Assembly: GCA_963677505.2 (NCBI GenBank)
Contig: CAXXWB010000042.1
Coordinates: 1-64,000 of the forward strand
From: JBGSUZ01 sp963677505
GTDB taxonomy: Bacteria > Bacillota > Clostridia > Peptostreptococcales > Acidaminobacteraceae
Reading direction: 5' to 3'
DNA: 64,000 nt
Numbering within the stretch: the first letter of the stretch is position 1; every line of letters starts with the position of its first letter. Positions 53,028-63,411 of the stretch are shown one piece after another. A program made the translations under genes and the position numbers. Below the pieces are notes generated by a model. That model was not told the origin of the DNA and ran no database searches. It saw nothing but the letters and a program-made list of their open reading frames with translations.

Positions 53028-54380
53028 CTATTTTTTCTTTTTCATGAAGAGGTAGACCGGTAAACCAATTAGAGTAATGGCAATACCAAACAATGCATTT
53101 TTAGTATCCGTCATCATAGTGCTTATAATAATGTAGATACCACCTGCAATCCCTAAAAGAGGAATAAACGGATAAAGAGGCACTTTATAAGTACTCGTCA
53201 AATGTTTGAATTTCGTTCTTAAAATGAAAATGCCTGCCACTGTCATTACAAAGAAAATCCATACGACGAAGACGGCTAAATTTGTTAAAGTTTCAAAAGA
53301 GCCACTTAGTACATAAAGACTTGCTAAAACACCCACTAATAAGAACGATCCTACTGGTGTTTGCTCTTTTTCAGTGACTTTCCCGAGTTGTTTAGAGAAC
53401 GGTAGTAAACCATCTTGTGCCATAGCGAAAGGAATTCTTACACCTGTCATCAAGTAACCGTTTAATGCGCCGAAAATTGAAATCATAATACCAGCAGCAA
53501 TTAAACTTGCACCACCGTTGCCGAAAAGAATTACTGCCGCATCGGAAGCCGCTTTTTTAGATGCAATTACTTGCTCTACAGGCATGATGTTAACAATAGC
53601 AATGTTGATTAAAAGATACACGAGAATAGTTGAACCAAGACCGAAGATAATCGCCTTTGGCAAATCTTTGCTAGGATTCTTGAGTTCGCCAGACATATTA
53701 CCGACACCAACCCAACCATCGTATGCCCAAAGGGTTCCTAACATTGCAGCACCAAAACCTGCAGCACCTGTAGCTTTACCAGCACCACCAATCATAGCAG
53801 GTATTGCGCCAGCTTTTCCCATCACTAACCCACAACCAATGATTACAATGATTGGAATCAATTTAGCAATTGTAGAGAACAGTTGTACTTTGGAACCCAA
53901 TTTTGTTGAAATGATATTCAATGTAATAATAAAGAAAATCATGAAAATTGCTAATATCTTTTGTGTTGTTGCTGACATTGGAATAAAGAATGTTGCTTGT
54001 GTTACAAAGACAATTGACAATGCCGCTGTTACGCCTGGCACATATATCAAAGCTTGTACCCAACCAAATAGAAATGCCCACATGTCGCCATAAAGCTCTT
54101 TAAGATAGGCAAAAACACCACCTGTTTTTGGTATTGCTACAGCAATTTCAGTTACCGTAAGTGCTGATGCCATTGTGATGACACCACCAACGAGCCACGC
54201 CGCTACCCCTAAAAGTGGCGTACCTGCATTTGCAAATACTGAAGAAGCTTTAAAGAAAATCCCCGAACCAATAACGACGCCCACAACAATCGTAATGGCT
54301 TCTGTTAAGCCGATTTGCTTTTTCAATTCACCCTTTTCTTGATTTGCAATGACTTTTTTGTTTTTCACTGATTGTTCCAT
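53028..54380 (-). CDS. APC-family amino-acid permease
   Basis: 450 residues, 12 helices. Helix 1 motif TIVVGVVIGSGIFFKASSVF, and EIAVAIPKTGGVFAYLKELY in helix 3, are typical of the APC/LAT type. Substrate cannot be inferred from sequence alone. It has a consensus promoter and a terminator, and lies next to hutD, so histidine uptake is possible (inference). The start ATG at 54380 has a weak site, GGGGG about 11 bases upstream. Confidence 0.93.
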   Translation of the reverse strand: MEQSVKNKKVIANQEKGELKKQIGLTEAITIVVGVVIGSGIFFKASSVFANAGTPLLGVAAWLVGGVITMASALTVTEIAVAIPKTGGVFAYLKELYGDMWAFLFGWVQALIYVPGVTAALSIVFVTQATFFIPMSATTQKILAIFMIFFIITLNIISTKLGSKVQLFSTIAKLIPIIVIIGCGLVMGKAGAIPAMIGGAGKATGAAGFGAAMLGTLWAYDGWVGVGNMSGELKNPSKDLPKAIIFGLGSTILVYLLINIAIVNIMPVEQVIASKKAASDAAVILFGNGGASLIAAGIMISIFGALNGYLMTGVRIPFAMAQDGLLPFSKQLGKVTEKEQTPVGSFLLVGVLASLYVLSGSFETLTNLAVFVVWIFFVMTVAGIFILRTKFKHLTSTYKVPLYPFIPLLGIAGGIYIIISTMMTDTKNALFGIAITLIGLPVYLFMKKKK

Positions 54381-54445
54381 TTCGTCATCCTACCCCCATA
54401 TAAAATAATTCCATTTGTGTTTATTTATAAATGAACACTTTATCT

Positions 54446-54474
54446 ATTTTACGGACTAGCGTGACTTGTGTCAA
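54446..54474 (-). promoter_or_regulatory. Promoter of the amino-acid permease gene
   Basis: Minus-strand TTGACA (54474-54469) and TAAAAT (54451-54446) are 17 bases apart. The rest of the 373-base gap (54381-54753) is AT-rich without a coding frame, apart from the terminator at its right end. Confidence 0.82.
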
Positions 54475-54675
54475 TATTCTTTTTTATAAATATCATGTTT
54501 TTCATATATTATTTTTACATATATAAAAATCTCTATAATTTGAATTTTATGTTCTGATTATTCAAAATTGTCTAACAGGCTTTAAATTCATTGGTAAGCC
54601 TTTAAAACTAAATAATAACTTTCCTTTATTTTGCATTTTACAATGAAATCATTTTTACTATAGAAATAATGCATA

Positions 54676-54723
54676 TAAAAACCCTTGTATTGATGAATTT
54701 TATAATCCACCTTATACAAGGGC
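54676..54723 (-). terminator. Terminator after the GNAT gene
   Basis: Minus strand: CCCTTGTAT pairs with ATACAAGGG around a ~23-base loop, followed by TTTTTAT. Confidence 0.75.
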
Positions 54724-54753
54724 TTCACTACATGAAAACAGTCTTCAATTAGA

Positions 54754-55314
54754 TCAAATATCGTGGGATTGTCGTTGAGAAATAATCAACTCATAATGGG
54801 GTTCATAGCGCTTTGTATCGTCAAACCACTGATCACCAGTATACAAAAAACCACATTTTTCAAGGACTCTCTTAGACCTATTATTTTCAGGTGCCACTGA
54901 GGCAATTAGTTTAGAGACACAATGTTGATTTTTTATATCATTAATATAACGGATAACCCCCTGACAGGCCTCTGTGGCATAACCATTTCCCCACTGATTG
55001 AGCTTAAAATGATATACCAGTTCATAAACGCCTACTGCTTCTGAGGAGTTAAATCCACAAACACCTATCATTTCATCTGTTTCCTTGATTATAACCGCAT
55101 AGGCAGAAATACCTGCGATTGCCTCAACCGTTTCATAATACTGAATACTTCTGGTCAATCGGTGGGTTCCAGAAAGAGCACCTCCACAATACTGCATAAC
55201 TTCCCTATCTCCCCAGATGTCCTGTAAATCTTTAAGATCTACCGCTTCCATAGCTCTGAGATACAATCTCTTAGTTTCTATTAAAACGCTCTCAGACTTA
55301 CTATAAATACTCAT
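54754..55314 (-). CDS. GNAT-family acetyltransferase (RimJ/RimL-like)
   Basis: 186 residues. It starts IETKRLYLRAMEAVDLKDLQ and has the acetyl-CoA-binding QWGNGYATEACQGVIRYI and VAPENNRSKRVLEKCGF motifs of the RimJ/RimL group. It acetylates an amine on a protein or small molecule; target unknown. The 240-base gap to the next gene holds only that gene's terminator. Confidence 0.88.
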   Translation of the reverse strand: MSIYSKSESVLIETKRLYLRAMEAVDLKDLQDIWGDREVMQYCGGALSGTHRLTRSIQYYETVEAIAGISAYAVIIKETDEMIGVCGFNSSEAVGVYELVYHFKLNQWGNGYATEACQGVIRYINDIKNQHCVSKLIASVAPENNRSKRVLEKCGFLYTGDQWFDDTKRYEPHYELIISQRQSHDI

Positions 55315-55488
55315 CGAAAACGCTTCCTTCCGTTGGTTATTAGCCTTATCTTATGACAACAACAAGAAATAGGCTCTTATTAGAGATATATCCCCTAAAA
55401 GTACTGATTTATTCAATAATTACTAGATTTTAATAACAATACACTTCTGTGCACTGATCATTTTTAAATTTTAACCAAGGCGTAATAC

Positions 55489-55527
55489 AAAAAAGCACCC
55501 TTTGCCATACTGCTCTACAAAAGGTGC
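55489..55527 (-). terminator. Terminator after the YebC gene
   Basis: Minus strand: GCACCTTTTG pairs with CAAAGGGTGC, followed by TTTTTTG. Confidence 0.85.
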
Positions 55528-55556
55528 CCTAAGTTTAAGTCTGTTGATATTCCTAA

Positions 55557-56273
55557 TTATTCTTCCCAGTTATGGTAAATTTGTTGCACGTCGTCGTTGT
55601 CTTCAAACATATCAACGAGCTTTTGCATATTTTTTAAATCTTCTGGGTCTGTGAGTTTAGACATGGTTTGCGGCAAGTATCTGAGTTCGGCCATTGAGAA
55701 TTCATAGTTTTGTGCAGCGATTGCATCTCGAACTGTTCCAAAATCTTCCGTGGTCGTGTAAATCTCGAAATGTGTTTCTTCAGCAGAAATGTCTTCCGCT
55801 CCAGCTTCAAGGGCCATCATCATCATTTCGTCGTCGTCCATGCCTTCTTTGCGGTCGATGATCAAAACGCCTTTTCTATCGAACATGAAGCTTACGCAAC
55901 CGTTTGTGCCGAGGTTCCCTTTGCCTTTCGAGAAGTAGCTTCTCACGTCAGCAGAGGTTCTGTTGGTGTTGTCGGTTAAACATTCGACCAATACAGCTAC
56001 ACCGCCTGGACCATAGCCTTCGTAAGTAAGCTCCGTATAAACTGCACCATCGGTTTCCCCTGCACCCTTTTTAATAGCTCTTTCAATATTATCATTTGGC
56101 ATATTTGCCGCTTTTGCTTTTTCAACAGCTGCTTTTAGAGATGCATTGTATTCAATGTCTCCGCCGCCTTCTCTGGCAGCAACCATAATCATACGGCCAA
56201 TCTTAGTAAATTCTTTTGCCTTTTTGCCGTCTTTTTTGCCCTTTTTATCAATAATTGTTCCTATTCTTCCCAT
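55557..56273 (-). CDS. YebC/PmpR-family transcriptional or translational regulator
   Basis: 238 residues from the ATG at 56273 (MGRIGTIIDKKGKKDGKKAK), with GGAG 8 bases upstream; a GTG 9 bases earlier is rejected. KIGRMIMVAAREGGGDIEYN and the later YEGYGPGGVAVLVECLTDN are family signatures. Homologues bind DNA or relieve ribosome stalling at prolines. The N-terminus differs from the usual MAGHSKW form, as in a Clostridial subgroup. Last gene of the hflX-yebC cluster. Confidence 0.93.
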   Translation of the reverse strand: MGRIGTIIDKKGKKDGKKAKEFTKIGRMIMVAAREGGGDIEYNASLKAAVEKAKAANMPNDNIERAIKKGAGETDGAVYTELTYEGYGPGGVAVLVECLTDNTNRTSADVRSYFSKGKGNLGTNGCVSFMFDRKGVLIIDRKEGMDDDEMMMMALEAGAEDISAEETHFEIYTTTEDFGTVRDAIAAQNYEFSMAELRYLPQTMSKLTDPEDLKNMQKLVDMFEDNDDVQQIYHNWEE

Positions 56274-56348
56274 GAGTAACACTCCTTCTATTCATTTAAC
56301 CTTCTCATTCTATCACAGGCTAAATTGTCTTGTCTACAAGTCTCTCAC

Positions 56349-57089
56349 TTAAAAAACAGGAGGCGCTGGTGGCATAATCCGTTTGTGAGCCGAACGACTG
56401 TTAAGTCTTTCAATAATAATTCTATCCTCATCAGGAATTTCTTTTCCTTCAATATAATCATCAATCATATTGTAAGTTGTTCCCATTTCAGATTCATCGG
56501 TTTGACCATCCCATAACCCTGCAGATGGTGCTCTGTCTAAAACGCTTTGAGGAACCCCTAATACTCTGCCCCATTCATAAACGTCTCTCTTTGTAAGATT
56601 GGCAAGAGGTAAAAGATCCACTCCGCCATCACCGTATTTTGTGAAATAACCTGTAAGAATTTCCGCCGCATTGTCTGTGCCTGAAACCAAGTAATTCAAA
56701 TTGTTAGCAATTCCATAAAGCGTAGACATCCGCAGTCTCGCTCTAAGATTAGCATCTGTCAGTCGATGGTTTTCTGTTTCAAAGTCAGCCATTCCCTCAG
56801 TGATTTTTCCTAAAAGTAATTGATGTGTCTCTGTTAAATCCAAGGCGATATACTTAAGATTTGCAGCTTCTGCAGAAAGTTTCCCATCTACCGAATCCTT
56901 TTCACTGCTCTTACATGGCAATATAACCCCTAAAGAATTCTCAGGAAAAGCTCGTTTAATTAAATGAGCAACTACCGAGGAGTCAATGCCTCCCGACAAG
57001 CCCACTAAAATACCTTTTGTTCCAGAATTCTTAACGATTTCCCTCAACCATTCAACGGTGAGTTGAATCTTTTCTTCAGTCGTTCTCAT
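56349..57089 (-). CDS. nadE: NAD synthetase, ammonia-dependent
   Basis: 246 residues from the ATG at 57089 (MRTTEEKIQ), with AGGAG upstream. The PP-loop GLSGGIDSSVVAHL and the NAD-site ARLRMSTLYGIANNL motif identify NadE. It makes NAD from deamido-NAD using ammonia; the glutaminase domain of longer forms is absent. Confidence 0.95.
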   Translation of the reverse strand: MRTTEEKIQLTVEWLREIVKNSGTKGILVGLSGGIDSSVVAHLIKRAFPENSLGVILPCKSSEKDSVDGKLSAEAANLKYIALDLTETHQLLLGKITEGMADFETENHRLTDANLRARLRMSTLYGIANNLNYLVSGTDNAAEILTGYFTKYGDGGVDLLPLANLTKRDVYEWGRVLGVPQSVLDRAPSAGLWDGQTDESEMGTTYNMIDDYIEGKEIPDEDRIIIERLNSRSAHKRIMPPAPPVF

Positions 57090-57113
57090 CTCTTCTCTCC
57101 TCAATGACTTCTT

Positions 57114-57512
57114 TTATTTAACAACTTTGGTGTCTAACTCAACCAAAACACAGTGATAACATACAACTTGAATATTTAATGCCTCTGTGAACTCAATTAA
57201 TTCTTGGTCAAAAGTTCCCGGTTGAAACCAGATTTTATTAATCCCCATTGCCGCAGCTTCTTCTATATAAGGTTTAGCCTTATCCGGAGGTATAACCATA
57301 TTAATGCAATCTGGTCTTTTGGGTAGGCTTTTTAAATCTGGATAGCAAACTTCTCCCGTTAATTGCCGTATATAAAGGATTAACCCCATAGACCTCATAG
57401 CCTCTGTCATTTAACCTTTTCCAAATTCTATAACCAAATTTATTTCGGTTTGTGTCGCACCGACAACAGCCCACACAGGGAGATCAAGCATTTCGTTAAC
57501 TAACGCTTCCAT
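57114..57512 (-). pseudogene. CoA-binding domain protein (YccU-like), two frameshifts
   Basis: About 133 residues after repair. It starts MEALVNEMLDLPVWAVVGAT behind GGAGG; a shift near 57440 leads to NKFGYRIWKRLNDRGYEVYG and VNPLYT; a shift near 57375 leads to GEVCYPDLKSLPKRPDCINM and VVIPPDKAK-like CoA-binding region, ending VCYHCVLVELD. It has the Rossmann fold of succinyl-CoA synthetase-like small proteins. Role unknown. Lies between yigZ and nadE on the same strand. Confidence 0.8.
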
Positions 57513-57527
57513 CCATTGGTTCCTCCT

Positions 57528-58192
57528 TTATGATTCAACAGCTTCTTTGTCTAGTATTTTTCCATCATTAATTGACAAGTAGGCCTCTCCTAAGTCGTCT
57601 ATTAGAATCTGACCGTTACACAAATCGGTCAACTTACTTACAAGAGTCTCCCTCTGTTCAGGTAAGGCATATAAACTTATATGAACATCCTCTAAAAACT
57701 CAGTTTCTTCAATAATGAACTCAGAAACACCTAGCAAATAGTTCTGAACCTTGCCGTGAAGATGGTAACTAACATGTACTTTTAAAAAGGTATATAAGAC
57801 TTTCTCAACTAAAAGTGCTGCTTCTACCCCTAACTTTGCCGTATGGGTATAAGCCCTCACCAACCCGCCAGTACCCAATTTTACACCGCCAAAATAACGG
57901 GTAACTACAACGACTAGATCAGTAATCCCTTCATTTTTCAACATAGATAAAATAGGTACACCAGCAGTCCCAGAAGGTTCGCCATCATCAGAATACCGCT
58001 GAACGCCATAAGTTTCTCCCAACACATAAACAGGTACATTATGAGCGGCATCCCAGTGCTTTTTCTTTATTTTTCGATAAAGGCTGTGGCCTCAGCTTCA
58101 GTTTGAATCGGTTGGCAGTAGGCAATAAATCTTGATTTTTCAATAACTTGTTCAGCCTCACCTAGTTGAAAAACTGTTTTAAAGTTTCCCAA
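57528..58192 (-). CDS. yigZ: YigZ/IMPACT-family protein, one frameshift
   Basis: About 221 residues after repair. It probably starts at a TTG at 58192 (GNFKTVFQLGEAEQVIEKSR) behind GGAGG. A base is missing in an A run near 58070, after which KKHWDAAHNVPVYV leads to YSDDGEPSGTAGVPIL and VVVTRYFGGVKLGTGGLVRAY, the UPF0029/IMPACT signature. The family is thought to act in translation control; function is not settled. It follows hflX by 11 bases. Confidence 0.85.
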
Positions 58193-58203
58193 GTGCCCAC
58201 CTC

Positions 58204-59493
58204 CTAATCTACGACAAAACTTTTATATCTGCCTAAATCTATTGGATCAATTTCAACTTCAATTAGAGTGCCATCCGCAAGATACTCTGTACTTAAAACG
58301 TTGTGTTTATCACAAAGATAAGAATACACCTGACCTTCGCTGAATGGCAAGAGCATTTTAACTTTCACAATATCAGAGAAAATAACACTTCTGATTCGCT
58401 CAATTAATACATCCATTTGGCATCCAGTTCTAGCAGAAATTTTAAGCGTACTTGGTCCTTCTAGTATTTTCTCAGGTTCTTCAATAAATCAATCTTATTG
58501 TACAAATACAAGGTTTCTTTATCTTTAACCCCTAATTCTTTCAATACTTGGTCTGTAATATATTTTTGATTTCCTACATTGCTATTGGTAACATCTAGCA
58601 CATGTAACAGTAAGTCTGCCTCGGTTACCTCTTCAAGGGTGGCTTTAAAAGCTTCCACCAAAGCATGAGGGAGCTTAGATACAAACCCTACTGTATCTAC
58701 AAGGACAAATGCTCTGTTATCAGGCAATTCAATTCTTCTGCTAAAGGTGTCTAAGGTCGCAAATAGCATGTCCTTCTCAAAACTTTTTTATCAGGTTCAT
58801 CAGGCTTTGTCAAATCAAGGAGCTTATTCATTACGGAAGATTTACCAGCATTTGTATATCCCACAAGAGCTACTACAGGAATTTCGTTTTTTGACGTTGT
58901 GAACGTTGGACTTCACGTATACTTTTTTCCTCATCCAATTGTCTTCCAATTTCAGTAATGCGATCATTGATACGTCTTTTGTCCAACTCAAGTTTCTGTT
59001 CTCCAGGTCCTCTAGTTCCTACACCTGCACCTGTTTTAGACATAGCGCCACCTAGACCAGTCAGCCTGGAACGTCTGTACTTAAGCTGAGCCATTTCTAC
59101 TTGAAGTTTGCTCACTCTGTTAACAGCTCGCTTGGCAAAAATATCTAAAATCAGCGTGGTTCTATCAATGACTTTCATGCCAATGGCATTTTCTAAATTT
59201 CTGATTTGGGAACCAGACAACTCGTCATTAAAAACAATCAAGTTGGCATCATTAGCTTCTGCTACAAGTTTGACTTCCTCTACCTTGCCAGAGCCAATAT
59301 AAAAGGCCGCATCTACAGTTTTCTTATTTTGAATAGTGACGCCTACAACTTCAACTTCTGCCGCGTCGCTCAGTTCTTTCAACTCAGCCATAGAATATTC
59401 TATATCAATTCCTTGAGAATCATCATTGAACCCAACCAATACTGCTCGCTCTTCAATGTGGGTAATCACTTCATTTTTATCATTTACTATCAT
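58204..59493 (-). pseudogene. hflX: GTPase HflX, three frameshifts
   Basis: About 430 residues after repair. N-terminal HflX domain (MIVNDKNEVITHIEERAVLV, IGSGKVEEV) and GGAMSKTGAGVGTRGPGE linker are in one frame. One base is missing in an A run near 58890; then the G domain follows (VALVGYTNAGKSSVMNKLLD), a missing T near 58782, LVDTVGFVSKLPHALVEAFK, a shift near 58478, and the end of the protein. It binds 50S subunits and splits stalled ribosomes. The ATG at 59493 has AAAGGAG 8 bases upstream. Confidence 0.9.
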
Positions 59494-59557
59494 ATTCATT
59501 TCTCCTTTCAATGCTCTTACTATTATATTACAAAATGATGATAACCACAGTAATTAA

Positions 59558-59586
59558 TTAACTTTGATTTTTCTGTATGATATAAT
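59558..59586 (+). promoter_or_regulatory. Promoter of the penicillin-binding protein gene
   Basis: TTAACT (59558-59563) and TATAAT (59581-59586) are separated by 17 bases, about 27 bases before the start. Confidence 0.6.
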
Positions 59587-59612
59587 AGCTTGTAATCGTT
59601 AGGAGGATGTTT

Positions 59613-62600
59613 ATGGATAATCAGCGCAATAACCCCAATAAACAGACAAAGGTCCTCTACGTCAAATGACCCCGACCCATCGAAAAGATCGGCTAGTAGA
59701 AGTCCTCAATCTGATTCACTGAGGGCTTCTTCACGTCAGGGCGATCGTCCAACCACAAGTGGAAATGCCCAAGGGGCAAATACTGCCAGAAAACGCTCAT
59801 TTGGAGATAGGGTCGCCATCGATCCGAGAGAAAATCCATCAAATGGCTCCAGCAGTAACACTCAACGTGAACGACGAAGCATCAACTCGGACCTTTATCA
59901 ACCAGGAGAAATTCCTGAATTTGTACCTGTTGGACCAAGAAAGCCCCTTAATCCTATCCAACAGCAATCAATTGATACACGAGGCGCTCAAAGAGCGTCA
60001 CAACGTCGCCCAGAATCTAGCAATAACAGCACTGGCTCAGAACAGCGTGCACATCGATCTGTTCAACCATCAGCTGACAATCACACCGATGGAGGTCGAC
60101 CGTTGAAAAATGGATCCGGCGGTGGCGGAAAGCCCCCAAGAAAACCTAAGAAAAAATCTAAGACATGGGTTAATGTCCTAAAATGGATCGCAATTATTAT
60201 GATTTCTGTTGGTCTTGTCGGCGGTGTAACTGGGTTTATCTATGTACAGACCATCGTTGCTCAAGTCCCGCCTATAGACCCTTCTAAAATAACAGATGGC
60301 TTAGGTGAAAACTCCATTATTGTAGATGCCAACGGGAAAGTATTAGAGACACTTCAAAATGATGGCGTTCGTAAAATCATTAAATACTCGGACATGAGTC
60401 CTAACTTAATTAATGCATTTGTTGCCGTTGAAGATAAAACCTTCTGGGAACATAACGGCTTTAATGTAGTCCGACTTGTAGGTTCCGTTTGGCAAGGTTT
60501 CTCAAAAGGAGACAAAATCAAAGGTACCTCCACAATTACTCAGCAATTGGCACGTAATATATACTTGACGGAGATTAAATCCGTCCGAAGTATTGAGCGT
60601 AAAATTAAAGAAGCTTATTATGCCATTCAGATTGAGAAACATTTGCAGAAAGAGCAAATTATCGAAGCTTATCTGAATACCATCTATTTAGGTGCAGGTG
60701 CCAATGGCGTTGAAGCCGCCGCACAAGCTTACTTCAGTAAAGAAGCAAAGGATTTGGACTTAGTAGAATCGGCAATGATTGCAGGAATTCCTGCCAGCCC
60801 ATTAAACTATTCTCCAATGCGCACCAAAGAAAAAGTAGATGTAACACCAGATGATATAATTATTGATGATTCTGATGATCTCTACACAATTGTCTATAAT
60901 ACAGGTTGCGAGAAGCGTTACGCAATCTCAATTCGATTGATGTATGACAATGGCAAAATTACCAAAGAAGAATATGAGACCGCTAAAAAGGCTGATCTTG
61001 TAGCAAAACTTAAACCAAGCAAACCTGCAACCAGCGATATTTCATCTTACTTTGCTGACATGGTAAAAAATGACGTTGCCGATGCACTCATGGAAAAATA
61101 CGATTACACAAAAAGTGAAGCCATCGCCTTCCTTTATAATCAAGGTTTGACCATTCACTCCACGGTTGATTATAAAATGCAAAAAGCACTAGAGGCAGCT
61201 TACGAAGACAACAGCAAGAGCATGCCAAAAATCACAGTTACTTTTGATGGCAACGGAAATGTCATCAATAAGGACGGCGCTATTTTACTCTATAAATATG
61301 AAAATCTTGTAAACAGCGACCGAGAATTTGTAATTCCTTCTTCAGATTTTAAACAGGACGCCTCAGGTAATTTAGTCCTTTTAAAAGGAAAACGCTTAAA
61401 CTTCTATCCAAAATATCAAGACAACAAGATGGTCAATATTCAGTTGGTTGTCAAGTCGGTTTATAAAGGTTCAGAGTTAAAAGCAAAAGGGATAAGTGCT
61501 TCAGGTAAGAAGAATGTAAGCAACTTCAATACCTATATAGGTAAGGATATTCTGGTTCCTTCTGAATTTAAGAGCTTTGACGAAAATAAAAACTTAGTCA
61601 TCAGCAAAGCCTTCTTAGACAAGAATCCAAACTTCTTCAGCACAAGTTCAAAAGGTTCACTACTTGTTCAAAAAGAAAATTATGTCATTGCTGAAAAAGG
61701 TATCGTTCAACCACAGTCTGCCACTGTAATTATCGACTACCATACAGGGGCTCTTAAAGCTATTGTAGGTGGTAGAAACGTAGGCGGACAAAAAATTTAC
61801 AACCGTGCCATTAACCCAAGACAGCCAGGTTCTTCCATTAAGCCTTTAGCTGTTTATCTACCAGCTATTGACACAAAAACCTTTACAGCTGGGTCAGTTA
61901 TAGATGACTGTCCTACTTTCTTAGGTCCAAATAATTCACGTTGGCCTATGAACTGGTACGAAGGCACCACAAGATATTGGGGACTACAAACCCTTAGAGA
62001 AAGTATGATGTGGTCTATTAACGTCAACGCAGTAAAAATCGCAAAAGCAGTTGGTATAGACACTTCTATAAAATACCTAAAAAAATTAGGCATCACTTCT
62101 ATTGTTGAAGAAGGTCCTAGTGACGATAACAATCTGTCTGCAATGGCCCTTGGTGGTATGACTAAAGGTATTTCGCCTGTTGAAATGGCAGGTGCTTACG
62201 GTTCCATTGCCAATAATGGTGAAAGGGTTCAAACGATTACTTTTACTACAGTTGTAGATCGAAACGGTCAGGTCATATTGGAAAATATACCCGAAAAGAC
62301 ACTTGTCGCTTCTCCAGAAGGTGCTTATATCACATTGGATATGATGCGTTCTACTGTCACAAGTGGTTTAGCACAAACTGCGGCCATTTATTCAGGCAAC
62401 AAAACCATTCCAATCGCTGGTAAAACAGGTACGACTTCTAATCAAATGGATGCTTGGTTTGTTGGTGTTTCTCCTTACTACAGCGCCTCTGTGTGGTTTG
62501 GAAACGACTTAAATATCCCACTGGATCAAGGTTCTAAAGTCAGTGCCCGCTTCTGGCAAATCGTGATGAAAAAAATGCACGAGGGTCTACCCGCAAAAGA

Positions 62601-63246
62601 TTTCATTAAACCTGGGAACATTAAAACGGTCACTATAGATACTAAGTCAGGCTTACTGCCTTCTTCCTTATCTAAATCAGACCCTCGAGGTACTGTTAGA
62701 AATGAACTGTTCATCCCTGGTACTGAACCTACCGCAGTAGATGATGTTCACGTAAGCGTCAAGGTTTGTAAGGACAGCAATAAACTGCCTGGACCAAATT
62801 GTCCTGATTCTTCAATTGTTACGAGAGTATTTGTTAAGCGTAGAGTCCCAGTGGTCAATCCCGATGGTATTGCTATCCGAGACTGGGCATATGAGGTCCC
62901 TACAGCTACTTGTGACATCCACTCTACACCACTGAAAACAACCTACAAGGATCAATTTGTAGTCGCAAACTCAGATGGCACCTATAAGGTTGTAGCGAGT
63001 TTCAATATCAATTTATTAGACGGTACAATTATATCTCTTCCAGTAGGTACGATTGTTCAAGCGGATAAGAGTTTTGCTCTTCCTGATGGCACTGTGATTA
63101 TGCCTTATGACATCAACAGTTATCCTGATTTAGAAAAGCTTAAAGGAACAGCTGTTAAGGAAGTCCCTAAAACAACACCATCGACTGATCCTTCTACTAG
63201 TGCAGATACGCTCATAGATGAAGCCGATAGCAGTATTGGAAACTGA
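59613..63246 (+). CDS. Class A penicillin-binding protein (PBP1A-type), one frameshift near the start
   Basis: About 1,210 residues from the ATG at 59613 (behind AGGAGG), with a one-base break near 59650. A TTG at 60103, also with GGAGG upstream, would give 1,047 residues; but the frame upstream of it is open for ~450 bases and encodes a Ser/Arg/Gln-rich, probably disordered cytoplasmic segment. Then one membrane helix, the GT51 transglycosylase (EDKTFWEHNGF and TITQQLARNIYL), and the transpeptidase with GSSIKP (SxxK), SIN (SxN) and GKTGTTSN (KTG). It polymerises and crosslinks peptidoglycan. There is a large insert (about residues 380-500 of the shorter form). Confidence 0.88.
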
Positions 63247-63319
63247 TTAAATTGTTTTAATTCGCCCAAACACTATATGATTTTTGAACAAAATGTTTAT
63301 TTCACTACCAGAACCAATC

Positions 63320-63362
63320 AACAGAACAGATCAATTATTTTGGTCTGTTCTGTTATTTTTTT
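63320..63362 (+). terminator. Terminator after the PBP gene
   Basis: AACAGAACAGA pairs with TCTGTTCTGTT, followed by a T run. Confidence 0.88.
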
Positions 63363-63411
63363 GAATTTTAGGGTATCAACGAACTATTGACTGGGAAAGG
63401 AGGGAAAATAA

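Noticed and set aside
59759..60106. 115-residue ORF upstream of the PBP gene
   Set aside because: It lies in another frame from the long open PBP frame, has no recognisable motif or ribosome-binding site, and is explained by the N-terminal tail of the PBP.
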